A stretch of DNA of 27,692 bases, taken from NCBI GenBank assembly GCA_937907415.1, contig CALCHY010000223.1, forward strand, positions 1 to 27,692. The letters run 5' to 3'. A program made the position numbers and the translations under genes. The stretch is from an uncultured Trueperaceae bacterium. GTDB lineage: Bacteria > Deinococcota > Deinococci > Deinococcales > Trueperaceae. The notes under the pieces are model-generated. The model did no database searches. It was not told the origin of the DNA and saw only the letters and a list, made by a program, of their open reading frames with translations. Shown here piece by piece: positions 16,930-24,058 of the stretch; within the stretch, counting starts at the first letter, position 1, and every line of letters starts with the position of its first letter.

Positions 16930-17505
16930 ATAGCCGCGGTAGCCGTCACAACTCAGATAGCCGACAGCTTCGGACTCCTCTGGTCGTTCGCCAAGGCGGG
17001 CCTCCTCGGATTCGGCGGCGGGCCATCAATGATTCCCCTGATTCAGGAAGAGGTGGTCGAGGTACAGGCTTGGCTAACGCAAGACGAATTCCTCGACTCC
17101 TTTGCCCTCGGCAACACACTCCCGGGCCCAATCGCCACCAAACTGGCCGGTTACGTCGGCTACAAAGTCGCTGGCCCACTGGGAGCTACCTTCGCAATCA
17201 TGGGCGTCGTACTCCCAACCGCGATCGCGATGATCCTCTTACTGGCGGTCTACTTACGGTTCCGCGACGCGCCCCAAGTAGCGGGTTTCTTGCGCGGAGT
17301 ACGCCCCGTGGTCATAGCGCTACTCGCGCTCGTCGTATGGGAATTTGCTCCGCGGGCATTCGGAGCCCCGGCTGAATGGTTAGGCAACTGGGCGCTCTGG
17401 CTCATCGCCTTGATGGCGTTCGCGTTGTCGATCAAATTCAATGTGCACCCAGGGATCCTGATTGTCATTAGCGGCACCCTTGGTGCACTACTATTGCGAG
17501 GTTAG
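16930..17505 (+). CDS. ChrA-type single-domain transporter with ATA in place of a start codon
   Basis: The ChrA/CHR domain is plain: SFAKAGLLGFGGGPSMIPLIQEEVVE, DEFLDSFALGNTLPGPIATKLAGYVGYKVAG, then four to five hydrophobic segments. Family members export chromate or other anions; single-domain versions of about 190 residues usually act as pairs, but only one is present here. The frame is open from 16918. The first standard start is the ATG at 17029, which would delete the first membrane helix and the GFGGG motif. Upstream in frame there is no ATG, GTG or TTG. There is an ATA at 16930, seven bases after a good AAGGGG site, giving 191 residues. Most likely the original ATG became ATA; low expression from AUA, or a pseudogene, are both possible. 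Confidence 0.75.
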   Translation: MAAVAVTTQIADSFGLLWSFAKAGLLGFGGGPSMIPLIQEEVVEVQAWLTQDEFLDSFALGNTLPGPIATKLAGYVGYKVAGPLGATFAIMGVVLPTAIAMILLLAVYLRFRDAPQVAGFLRGVRPVVIALLALVVWEFAPRAFGAPAEWLGNWALWLIALMAFALSIKFNVHPGILIVISGTLGALLLRG

Positions 17506-17556
17506 GTGGACCAGCTCGAACCCTCCCGCGAGAACTTCAGTTGCGCCTGACAACCC

Positions 17557-17823
17557 TCACTCGGCCAGGAACTCCTCGACCGGGAACAGGTGCTGCACGC
17601 CCGCTGCCTCGCGGCGCTCGTAGTGGTGCACGATCATGTGCGCGCGCTGGTCGGGCAGCACCTCGAGGTTGTCGGGGTGGTTGTCGTCGCGGTCGCCGTT
17701 CTTATGGTGCACCACCTCGCCGGGCCTCAAGGGCCGCCCGAGCTTCCACTCCGCCACCGCGCGGTGCTCGTAGTACACCTCACCGGTGCGCGGGTCCTTG
17801 CGGCGCCGGTACCACTTCCTCAC
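17557..17823 (-). CDS. Small HNH endonuclease
   Basis: Protein of 88 residues with GTG start. YYEHRAVAEWKLGRPLRPGEVVHHKNGDRDDNHPDNLEVL is the HNH motif of phage/homing-type nucleases: the two adjacent His, central Asn and downstream Asn are present. The fold nicks or cuts DNA with a single metal ion. It overlaps the upstream recombinase stop by GTGA, so the two are translated together. The two proteins probably travel as one mobile module; whether the nuclease is for mobility or defence is not shown. Confidence 0.85.
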   Translation of the reverse strand: MRKWYRRRKDPRTGEVYYEHRAVAEWKLGRPLRPGEVVHHKNGDRDDNHPDNLEVLPDQRAHMIVHHYERREAAGVQHLFPVEEFLAE

Positions 17824-18392
17824 GCCCGCTCCTCCCCCGCCCCGTCCGCGCGCAGCGCCCGGTAGAGGGTGTTGCGCGACACCCCCAGCATCTCGGCAAC
17901 CTCGGTGACGCTGTGCTTCCCGTCGCCCAGGAGCGTGCGCGCGGTGGCCACCTGGCGCGGGGCGAGCTTCCGCGGCCGCCCGCCCTTGCGGCCGCGGGCG
18001 CGCGCCGCCGCCAGTCCGGCGTTGGTGCGCTCGCGGATGAGCTCGCGCTCGAACTCAGCCAGGGCTCCGAAGATGTGGAACACCAGCCGGCCGCCTGGCG
18101 TGGTGGTGTCGATGCTCTCGTTGATGCTCTTGAAGCCGATGCCCTTAGCGTCGAACTCGTTGACGGTGTCGATCAGGTGCTTGAGGCTGCGGCCCAGGCG
18201 GTCGAGACGCCACACCACCAGCGCGTCGCCCTTGCGTAAGGCGGCGGTGGCCTTGGCCCAGCCGGGCCGCTCGCTGCTGGCGCTGCTGACGTGGTCCTCG
18301 AAGGCGCCCTCGCAACCCGCCTTCTCCAAAGCGTCGCGCTGCAGCTCGAGGTTCTGGTCGAGCGTCCTGACGCGCGCGTAGCCGATAATCAT
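17820..18392 (-). CDS. Serine recombinase (resolvase/invertase type) with catalytic Ser replaced by Arg
   Basis: Protein of 190 residues from the ATG at 18392 (a TTG at 18404 would add four). The resolvase domain is otherwise well kept: GYARVRTLDQNLELQRDAL, LRKGDALVVWRLDRLGRSLKHL with the catalytic Arg pair, FHIFGALAEFERELIRERT, and a C-terminal helix-turn-helix (HSVTEVAEMLGVSRNTLYRAL). The nucleophile position, which reads GYARVST in active relatives, is Arg here (R9, codon AGG, one base from Ser AGC). Ser is the residue that attacks DNA, so this protein should not recombine DNA, although it may still bind it. The frame is intact. It is followed at once by the HNH gene. Confidence 0.92.
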   Translation of the reverse strand: MIIGYARVRTLDQNLELQRDALEKAGCEGAFEDHVSSASSERPGWAKATAALRKGDALVVWRLDRLGRSLKHLIDTVNEFDAKGIGFKSINESIDTTTPGGRLVFHIFGALAEFERELIRERTNAGLAAARARGRKGGRPRKLAPRQVATARTLLGDGKHSVTEVAEMLGVSRNTLYRALRADGAGEERA

Positions 18393-18467
18393 GTGTTGTC
18401 CCAAAAGCCGTTGTGCAATGTGTTCACGATACTTCGCCCGCGCGATGACGCCGACGCATCCAGCGCA

Positions 18468-19175
18468 TCAAACGTAGCTGCCGGCCAACGCCGCATCAAC
18501 CAGATCGACGACCACCCCGCAGCCGAAGCTGGTCCGCAACAACCGCCACGGGACCTGCCCGCCCAGCGACGGATGCGGCTCGCTGAACCAGGCCGCCGCG
18601 TAAAGCGGACGGACAGCGGAAGCGACTCGCACGTAGATTTCTAGAACCGCGTAGGCGCGGTCCAACATCTCGCCGCTCAAGACGTCGTTACTCCTGACGC
18701 GGCTATCGCTGACGCCCAAGAGTGTGCTGGCCTCCGCTGGGCGGCAACCTAGCAACTCTGCCAAATGATTCCTCAAGCGGCGTGCGCCGACCACACGAGG
18801 CATCTCGGCCCTACCCAGCACCCAATCCAACAGCGTGTCCGCATCGACCCCGGTGAGTTCCTGGAAGACCCGGTCCACTACGCCGCGGGAAGACAGGTGG
18901 CCGCTGGAGGCCATCACCTGCGTCACCGCCTCAATCACGTCGGTCGCACCTGACCTACCCTTGGCCCGGAGCATGGCACCAGCCTCTCGCACGCTCTCCA
19001 TCAGATCCTCGAACAGGGCAGGCTCCATCTCCCCGCTCCCCGGCTCGGCTGGCGCGAAGCCACCGGCCACCACACCGGTCTCGATCTCCTCCTCGGTAAA
19101 GTTCTCGAGCAGCTCGCGGATCTCGGGCGTGAGCTCCACCTCGGTCTGCGGGTAGTCGGCCTTCCGCTTCGTCAC
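18468..19175 (-). CDS. MbcA/ParS/Xre-type (DUF2384) antitoxin-like protein without RES toxin
   Basis: Protein of 235 residues, GTG start, with GGAGG seven bases upstream. The C-terminal 60 residues (VLEIYVRVASAVRPLYAAAWFSEPHPSLGG, then PWRLLRTSFGCGVVVDLV) match the MbcA/ParS toxin-binding domain, whose LGG...P..LL.T..G core is clear. A helix-turn-helix-like stretch precedes it (LAELLGCRPAEASTLLGVSDSRV). The N-terminal 100 residues are acidic and extra compared with the usual ~150-residue antitoxins. Such proteins neutralise an NAD+-degrading RES toxin encoded next to them. No RES gene follows: the recombinase gene begins 75 bp downstream. It may be a solitary regulator, or the toxin may have been lost when the recombinase module arrived. 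Confidence 0.75.
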   Translation of the reverse strand: MTKRKADYPQTEVELTPEIRELLENFTEEEIETGVVAGGFAPAEPGSGEMEPALFEDLMESVREAGAMLRAKGRSGATDVIEAVTQVMASSGHLSSRGVVDRVFQELTGVDADTLLDWVLGRAEMPRVVGARRLRNHLAELLGCRPAEASTLLGVSDSRVRSNDVLSGEMLDRAYAVLEIYVRVASAVRPLYAAAWFSEPHPSLGGQVPWRLLRTSFGCGVVVDLVDAALAGSYV

Positions 19176-19471
19176 TTCGACGCCTCCATCCCGACTCTAG
19201 GCTAAAGCCTCGTGCCACGACCCACCCAGACCCCGCTGCCGCGAACTCATCGTCACGAAGCATGAAGCAGAATAGGTTTGCGAAACATAGATTATGGAAC
19301 GCCTTTTGCAGCGCTCGGAACAGCCGGAAACGCCGTCGTGCAACGCTGGACGGCAGGAGTCCCGAAAACGACCATTATGCGGGCCCCTCCCGCGTTGCAC
19401 GTCTTGGTTCGGTATGCAATCTTGCAAACCGCCTGGCCTTCGGGCCGGCCGATTGCCTACCTGCAAAGCGC
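19176..19471. other. Gap between the antitoxin-like and GNAT genes, no gene seen
   Basis: No supported gene is visible. The stretch is notable for several TTGCA/TGCAA cores (near 19309, 19348, 19399, 19418, 19425 and 19462), alternating in orientation. They could be binding sites for one of the recombinases or regulators, but they are too short to call. Confidence 0.3.
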
Positions 19472-19996
19472 CTAACTCAGCAGGGTCTTTACCGTTGCCA
19501 TCGGCAGGTAAAGGCGCCGCGCGTCATCGGCGAACGGCAGGAAGCCGTACCGCTGGTAAAACGCGGCCGCCTGGTCATTGAGGGCGTCGACCACTACGGC
19601 GAACGACGCCACGCGGTCGCTGTTCTCGAGTGCCCTCGTCAGCGCCTCCAACAAGAGGAGCTCGCCGAGTCGGTCCCCTCGGTAAGCACCGTCACGAGCT
19701 AACCGCCCGATCAGCGTCGTGGGAAACCGATCATGGCGCGGCAGGCACGCAGCCAACTCCTCCGGGAGCTCACTCGCCAGCACGGCATACGCCGATAGGG
19801 TGAAGTACCCGGCCACGCGCGCAGGCTCGTCACACGGCGCGAGCACGTAGGTGACTGCCAAGCGACGCTTCAGGTCTTGGCTCGCACGCCGCTTGAGGTA
19901 ATCATCCAACGACGGCTCGCCACACGAGAACGCTGCTCGATCGTGAATCTTCGAGTCGAGCAGCGCAACCGTGAACTTAGGACTAGTGGACGGCAT
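19472..19996 (-). CDS. GNAT-family acetyltransferase toxin (TacT/AtaT-like)
   Basis: Protein of 174 residues. The acetyl-CoA loop is GRLARDGAYRGDRLGELLLLEAL (R-x-x-G-x-G/A type), and FYQRYGFLPF near residue 145 gives the conserved Tyr. The N-terminal SCGEPSLDDYLKRRASQDLKRR block and YFTLSAYAVLASELP are typical of TacT-type toxins. These acetylate the amino group of charged tRNAs and stop translation. It lies seven bases after the DUF1778 gene, in the usual antitoxin-first order. Length and motifs look intact, so the pair is probably functional. Confidence 0.9.
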   Translation of the reverse strand: MPSTSPKFTVALLDSKIHDRAAFSCGEPSLDDYLKRRASQDLKRRLAVTYVLAPCDEPARVAGYFTLSAYAVLASELPEELAACLPRHDRFPTTLIGRLARDGAYRGDRLGELLLLEALTRALENSDRVASFAVVVDALNDQAAAFYQRYGFLPFADDARRLYLPMATVKTLLS

Positions 19997-20002
19997 ACAA
20001 CG

Positions 20003-20293
20003 CTAGCGTTCCACCTCGGCCGCATGGCGGTCCCGGGCGGCACGCAACGCCTCGTTCGGCGCGGGCGGGTTGATCAGCGCCTCCACGAACGCGAGACTAT
20101 CTCGCGCGCTCAACTCCAGTTGCTCGTGCGCCTGCAGAGTCTTGTTCGCCTGCTGTAAAGCGGACGAGATGATGAAATCACTGAGGCTGACGCCCCGCAC
20201 GGCCGCCGCTCGCTCCAGCACGTCTTTCGCGCGCTTCGTCGCGCGCGCCTGAATGCGCTCGGACCGGTTCTCCTGTCGCGTATCCATAGCCAT
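20003..20293 (-). CDS. DUF1778 (TacA/AtaR-like) antitoxin
   Basis: Protein of 96 residues from the ATG at 20293, with AAGGAGGGAGG just upstream. ERIQARATKRAKDVLERAAAVRGVSLSDFIISSALQQA is the DUF1778 ribbon-helix-helix region. The C-terminal segment (DSLAFVEALINPPAPNEALRAA) is the toxin-wrapping tail, whose L..PP.PN.AL core is characteristic. It binds and inhibits the adjacent acetyltransferase and represses its own promoter. The frame is open upstream to 20353 with no better start. Confidence 0.9.
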   Translation of the reverse strand: MAMDTRQENRSERIQARATKRAKDVLERAAAVRGVSLSDFIISSALQQANKTLQAHEQLELSARDSLAFVEALINPPAPNEALRAARDRHAAEVER

Positions 20294-20341
20294 GTGGGCC
20301 TCCCTCCTTAGGGCTGGCAGCCAGTCGTCTGCCGCAATACT

Positions 20342-20371
20342 AATGTACGCCACATTGGCTCACATGGTCAA
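20342..20371 (-). promoter_or_regulatory. Probable promoter of the DUF1778-GNAT operon
   Basis: On the minus strand TTGACC (20371-20366) and TACATT (20347-20342) are 18 bases apart. Two CACAT repeats 11 bases apart lie in the spacer and could be the ribbon-helix-helix operator. Confidence 0.45.
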
Positions 20372-20414
20372 GGAGTCGTGAGCAATTCATCCTATTCAAC
20401 TAGACGTACCCTAT

Positions 20415-20430
20415 CGTCCGTTAGGGGAAC
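20415..20430 (+). repeat. 16-bp direct repeat, copy 1
   Basis: CGTCCGTTAGGGGAAC occurs here and again, identical and in the same orientation, at 22255-22270. The two copies bracket both signal-peptide protein genes. A shorter CCGTTAGGGG lies at 21402-21411. One chance match of this size in a GC-rich window is not excluded. Confidence 0.6.
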
Positions 20431-20490
20431 CCGTGCGCGACTCGCGCCTAAAGCCCAAGAAGACTAACCGCACACTCATGCGTTAGGGCC

Positions 20491-21060
20491 TCAGTCGAGA
20501 GCGCGCCGGACGCAATACGCCTGCATGCTGTAATCGTTGCGCCACTCCAGTTCGCACGCGTTCACTAGGCGGCCCCACGTACTTGTGGGCACGGTCGGGG
20601 GGCGGTTGCGAATGAACGCCAGCCCCTCAACCTGCTGCCGCTGGCAATACGCTTGCATAGAGTAGTCGGTCGGCCAGTCCAGTGAGCAGCCTCGGGTGAT
20701 CACCGCCGCCTCCTGCGCGGTCACGTTGACCAAAGGAGAGGAAGGGCCCCGCGAGACCGCCGCGTATCCCTCCAGTTGCTGTCTCAGACAGTACGCCTGC
20801 ATGCTGAAATCATCTGGCCAATCAGTGACGCATCGACCACTAGCGACCCGGTAGGCATCCGCAGGGACGCCTCCATTGCGGGCGTTCAGCTGCTGCACCT
20901 CCAGCAGGCCCTCGCGCTGCATGCGTTCGCAATACGCACGCATCTGCGGGTCCCCCGGCCATTCCGCGGCACACTTCGCCCGTATCGTCGCCTCGGCATC
21001 CTGCGCGCACGCCAACGAGCCGAGCAACAGAACAACCAATACCCCCACACGCTTGATCAT
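20491..21060 (-). CDS. Exported protein of four CX13C repeats (WPxDYSMQAYC motif)
   Basis: Protein of 189 residues from the ATG at 21060; the frame is open further up to a GTG at 21096, but the signal peptide (MIKRVGVLVVLLLGSLACAQ) fits the shorter form. The mature part contains four copies of a Cys-pair module: CAAEWPGDPQMRAYC, CVTDWPDDFSMQAYC, CSLDWPTDYSMQAYC and CELEWRNDYSMQAYC. Each has Cys-13-Cys spacing and the first three are followed by RM/RQQ-EG; spacing between modules is about 45 residues. The even number of Cys suggests one disulfide per module in a helical hairpin outside the cytoplasm. The function is unknown. The signal sequence ends LACAQ, so lipid anchoring at that Cys is possible. 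Confidence 0.72.
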   Translation of the reverse strand: MIKRVGVLVVLLLGSLACAQDAEATIRAKCAAEWPGDPQMRAYCERMQREGLLEVQQLNARNGGVPADAYRVASGRCVTDWPDDFSMQAYCLRQQLEGYAAVSRGPSSPLVNVTAQEAAVITRGCSLDWPTDYSMQAYCQRQQVEGLAFIRNRPPTVPTSTWGRLVNACELEWRNDYSMQAYCVRRALD

Positions 21061-21540
21061 GAAGGCCACAGTAGCGCACGCCCCATCGTGCTTCACTCCA
21101 GCCGGCAGGACGCGCGGACAAATGCACCTTGACCGGCTATGGAAGGAAGCCCGCAGGCCGGCGGTCGCCCCCTAATGGAAAAGCGCACGCCGTCTTACGC
21201 CCGCGGGAGCCTATGCGCGAGCCCGCACGGTCTGACCTGCATCACTACCAACGCCGTCATCACCAGATCCCGCCTAGTAATGGGCACCGGGACGACTCTC
21301 GGGTCCTGAAGGTCCGCCACTTCAGCCCGCCACGAGGGCGCATGGAAACCGCTCCTCAAGAACACGAACGGTTTATCGCTTCCCTCAATCACGTAAGAAC
21401 ACCGTTAGGGGCCTGCGCTAACCTAGTCAGAGCCACGCAAGGAGATGCTCTAACTCTCCACCTGATTGGCAGTGCGGATGATCTCTAGGGAATAACGCCA
21501 GAAGAAACAGACGAATCCTCGTCGACAGGGGGCCTCAATA
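21061..21540. other. 480-base gap between the two exported-protein genes
   Basis: An open frame at 21129-21488 exists, but its composition (Arg, His, Pro-rich) and lack of a ribosome site argue against a gene. The gap contains the short CCGTTAGGGG motif at 21402-21411. The promoter of the gene at 21541 must lie here, but I cannot assign it with confidence. Confidence 0.35.
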
Positions 21541-22125
21541 ATGAAGCGTGTCCAGATTCTAATTCTTGCCTTTTTGTTTTTGGTGCCTATAGCTAGCGCT
21601 CAGGAATCCGGGGCTACCGTTGCACGAGGGCCAGGCGGCAGCATTCAAACAGAGCTCGGTTACGGAATCGTACTCAACAAAGATTCGACCCTGGAGCGGG
21701 AATGGATAGTAATCAACGATTCTGCGCTACCAGTGCAGTTTGCAGGAAACGCCGTCGGACTTACAACTGTCTACAGCAGCAATGACCGTGCATATCGGTA
21801 CAAAGCCGACTTCAGTGTGCGCGTTGCGGAGCCAATCTCGGCTTTAGAGATTCGCTTCATTGCGTTTGACATCTGGGGAAATCACGTCCGCAACTATGTG
21901 ATTACCGAGATTGCTGATTTTGAGCCCGGACAAAAGGAGATCAGCGCCACCTGGAGAGCTCTTTCTGAGAATGAGGTGGCGGAGTTCTATGCATCAATTG
22001 CCTACATTTCGCGCGTCAGAATAAGCAGTGGCCAAGTCATAGAAGCAAATCAAGAGCCCGCTATTATCGAGGCGCAAAGATTCTCCGAGAGCTTCACAAA
22101 TTCGGATCTCAACCTGAACGAATAG
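21541..22125 (+). CDS. Exported hypothetical protein, beta-rich
   Basis: Protein of 194 residues with a clear signal peptide (MKRVQILILAFLFLVPIASAQ). The mature part looks like a single beta-sandwich: alternating hydrophobic strands such as EREWIVINDSALPVQFAG, YRYKADFSVRVAEPISALEIRFIAFDIWGNHVRNYVITEI and EFYASIAYISRVRI. There are no Cys and no catalytic motif I recognise. GGGGG lies nine bases before the ATG. It is AT-richer than its neighbours, which suggests separate ancestry. The family is not recognised. Confidence 0.72.
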   Translation: MKRVQILILAFLFLVPIASAQESGATVARGPGGSIQTELGYGIVLNKDSTLEREWIVINDSALPVQFAGNAVGLTTVYSSNDRAYRYKADFSVRVAEPISALEIRFIAFDIWGNHVRNYVITEIADFEPGQKEISATWRALSENEVAEFYASIAYISRVRISSGQVIEANQEPAIIEAQRFSESFTNSDLNLNE

Positions 22126-22254
22126 GAAGACTCGCCAGCTCATCCTGAACCGCTGCTCCGGGCCCTGGCGTCACCTTGCTCTTCAATGAGGTGATGGGTG
22201 GCTGGTCGGTGGCCAGTTGAGCCCCCGAGTGCCCCTATCCTTTGCGTGATGGCC

Positions 22255-22270
22255 CGTCCGTTAGGGGAAC
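22255..22270 (+). repeat. 16-bp direct repeat, copy 2
   Basis: This is identical to 20415-20430. Here the GTCCGTT part also forms a 7-bp inverted repeat with AACGGAC at about 22275-22281. It lies 118 bases before the second serine recombinase, so it could belong to that enzyme's recombination site. Confidence 0.6.
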
Positions 22271-22388
22271 GCTCAACGGACACCCCGGATCTCCAGGCGC
22301 GAAGACGGGAAACGCGGGGCGGGGCGCATCTCATATAGGTGGTCCGATAACATTCTCAGTGAAGGGGCGTCATGCGATACACTCACGC

Positions 22389-22985
22389 ATGGCGCCCACC
22401 CTTATCGGCTACGCCCGCTGCTCCACCGACAAGCAGGACCTCGCCGCCCGGAAGCAGGCCCTCTTGGGACTCGGGGTGGCGGCCGAGCGCATATACACCG
22501 ACCACGGCTTCACCGGCACCAACCGCGCCCGCCCCGGGCTCGACCAAGCGCTGGCCGCTGTCAGGAAGGGCGACACGCTGGTGGTGCCCAAGCTCGACCG
22601 GTTGGCGCGTTCGGTGCCCGACGCACGCGCCATCGGCGACAGCCTTGCCGCGCGGGACGTGAAGCTCCAGATCGGCGCCAGCGTTCACGATCCCAACGAC
22701 CCGATGGGCAAGCTGTTCTTCAACATCCTCGCCACCTTCGCCGAGTTCGAGGCCGACCTGATTAGGATGCGCACCCGCGAAGGCATGGCCATCGCGCGCG
22801 CCAAGGGCAAACTCAAGGGCCGCAAGCCCAAGTTGTCGACCCGCCAGCAGCAGGAGCTCAGGCGCATGCACGACACCGGCAACTACTCGATCAGCGACCT
22901 CGCCGAGCTGTTCTCCATCTCGCGCCCGACGGTGTACCGCACGCTCCATCGGCAAATCAGCGCGGCCGCGGTGGAAGCAGGCTAA
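22389..22985 (+). CDS. Serine recombinase, resolvase/invertase type, catalytic Ser intact
   Basis: Protein of 198 residues from the ATG at 22389; the open frame extends to 22242 but that segment has no family match. The catalytic domain begins LIGYARCSTDKQDLAARKQAL with the nucleophile S12. It continues with TLVVPKLDRLARSVPDAR (catalytic Arg residues), FFNILATFAEFEADLIRMRT, and a C-terminal helix-turn-helix (YSISDLAELFSISRPTVYRTL). Size and layout are those of Tn3-type resolvases and DNA invertases. It lacks a transposase partner here. Its likely site could be the repeated sequence just upstream. No good ribosome site is seen, so the start is uncertain by some codons. Confidence 0.92.
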   Translation: MAPTLIGYARCSTDKQDLAARKQALLGLGVAAERIYTDHGFTGTNRARPGLDQALAAVRKGDTLVVPKLDRLARSVPDARAIGDSLAARDVKLQIGASVHDPNDPMGKLFFNILATFAEFEADLIRMRTREGMAIARAKGKLKGRKPKLSTRQQQELRRMHDTGNYSISDLAELFSISRPTVYRTLHRQISAAAVEAG

Positions 22986-23094
22986 GCCCCGGCCCCGCCT
23001 TCGGTCGCTGGCCGCGGCGCCCGCGAGCATCGACCAGCGATCCCTGACCGCGTCCGCAAGGCGCCGGCGGCGCCGCATGCTAGGTTGGCTCTTC

Positions 23095-23781
23095 ATGAGC
23101 CAATGGGACGCGATCTACGCCCGACTGCAGACCGAAAACGCCCTGGAGTTGAGCGGCCAGCAGCGCGAGGGGACCGCCTGGATTGACGAGTTCCTACCCC
23201 TACTGGGCACCCCAACAGGCGAAAGCCTGGACGTCGGCTGCGGCATGGGCAGCGATATGATCCGCTACGCCGAACTAGGCTGGCAACCAACCGGCATAGA
23301 CCTATCCACGCGCGCCGTCGAACACGTAAATAGCCTCGGCTTCCCCGCCCACACGGCCGACATGTCCAAGGCGCTGCCGCTCGAGAACGAACGCTTCCAC
23401 CTCGTGACGGGTCGCTGCTCACTTCACTTCCTGCCGCCAGCACAAACACGAGAGCTATACGCGGAACTTCACCGCGTGCTGAAGCCCGGCGGCCGACTAC
23501 TGTTCATCGTCAACAGCGAACAGCACCGCGCTCAAGGCCTGCAATACGACTACCAAGGCGCCAAACGGCTCGACCAACACTACTGGGAACTCCCAGCAAT
23601 CAACCGCCGTTACCTCTTCTATACCCTCGACCTCGCCAGAGACCTACTCGCGAACGGCTGGGATATCCTCCACCTCGACGAGCGGCCCTTCAAGCAGTGG
23701 GGAATCGAAAAGCGCGTGATCGCCTGCGTCGCCGAACGCCTAGAAACACCCAAGCAACGCCAAGGCGCCGCCCTGGATTGA
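23095..23781 (+). CDS. Class I SAM-dependent methyltransferase
   Basis: Protein of 228 residues from the ATG at 23095; an ATG six codons earlier is possible. Motif I is SLDVGCGMGSD near residue 44, followed by QPTGIDLSTRAVEHVNSLG (acidic residue of strand 2), DMSKALPLENERFHLVTGRCSLHFL, and ELHRVLKPGGRLLFIVNS as the post-IV motif. This is the small-molecule methyltransferase_11/25 type; the acceptor is not identifiable. The gene stands alone between the recombinase and the insertion sequence. Confidence 0.88.
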   Translation: MSQWDAIYARLQTENALELSGQQREGTAWIDEFLPLLGTPTGESLDVGCGMGSDMIRYAELGWQPTGIDLSTRAVEHVNSLGFPAHTADMSKALPLENERFHLVTGRCSLHFLPPAQTRELYAELHRVLKPGGRLLFIVNSEQHRAQGLQYDYQGAKRLDQHYWELPAINRRYLFYTLDLARDLLANGWDILHLDERPFKQWGIEKRVIACVAERLETPKQRQGAALD

Positions 23782-24058
23782 GCCCAAGCACGCCCGCGCC
23801 CGCTGCTGTCAGCAGACCCCAGTCGCGCGAATGTATTGAAAACCGTCCCAAAATCAATGTAGCGAGAACTCAAAGCCCCTCAGCTTCCGCATCTCCGCAA
23901 AGCCTTTCGTCCCCTCGGCCGATACACACAGCCTCAGCCATAAAGGGCGACCCGGCGCTAATAGCCACGGGAAAAGTGACCTCGTCGCTAAGGAGCCGAA
24001 AAGCATGCCGGCCAGGACGGCCCAAAGCAGCCAATATTGTCGCGAAAACCACCGGATA

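Noticed and set aside
17541..18381. Long plus-strand frames opposite the HNH and recombinase genes
   Set aside because: They are shadows of well-supported minus-strand genes and have no family motifs.
19300..19470. Repeated TTGCA/TGCAA cores as a possible CRISPR or iteron array
   Set aside because: The cores are only five bases, irregularly spaced and in mixed orientation; no repeat-spacer structure exists.
21129..21488. A 119-codon ORF before the exported beta-protein
   Set aside because: Composition rich in Arg, His and Pro, absence of a ribosome site and lack of any motif point to a chance frame.
22383..23096. A 237-codon minus-strand frame opposite the second recombinase
   Set aside because: It lies antisense to a clear recombinase and is composed mostly of Ala, Gly, Arg and Val.
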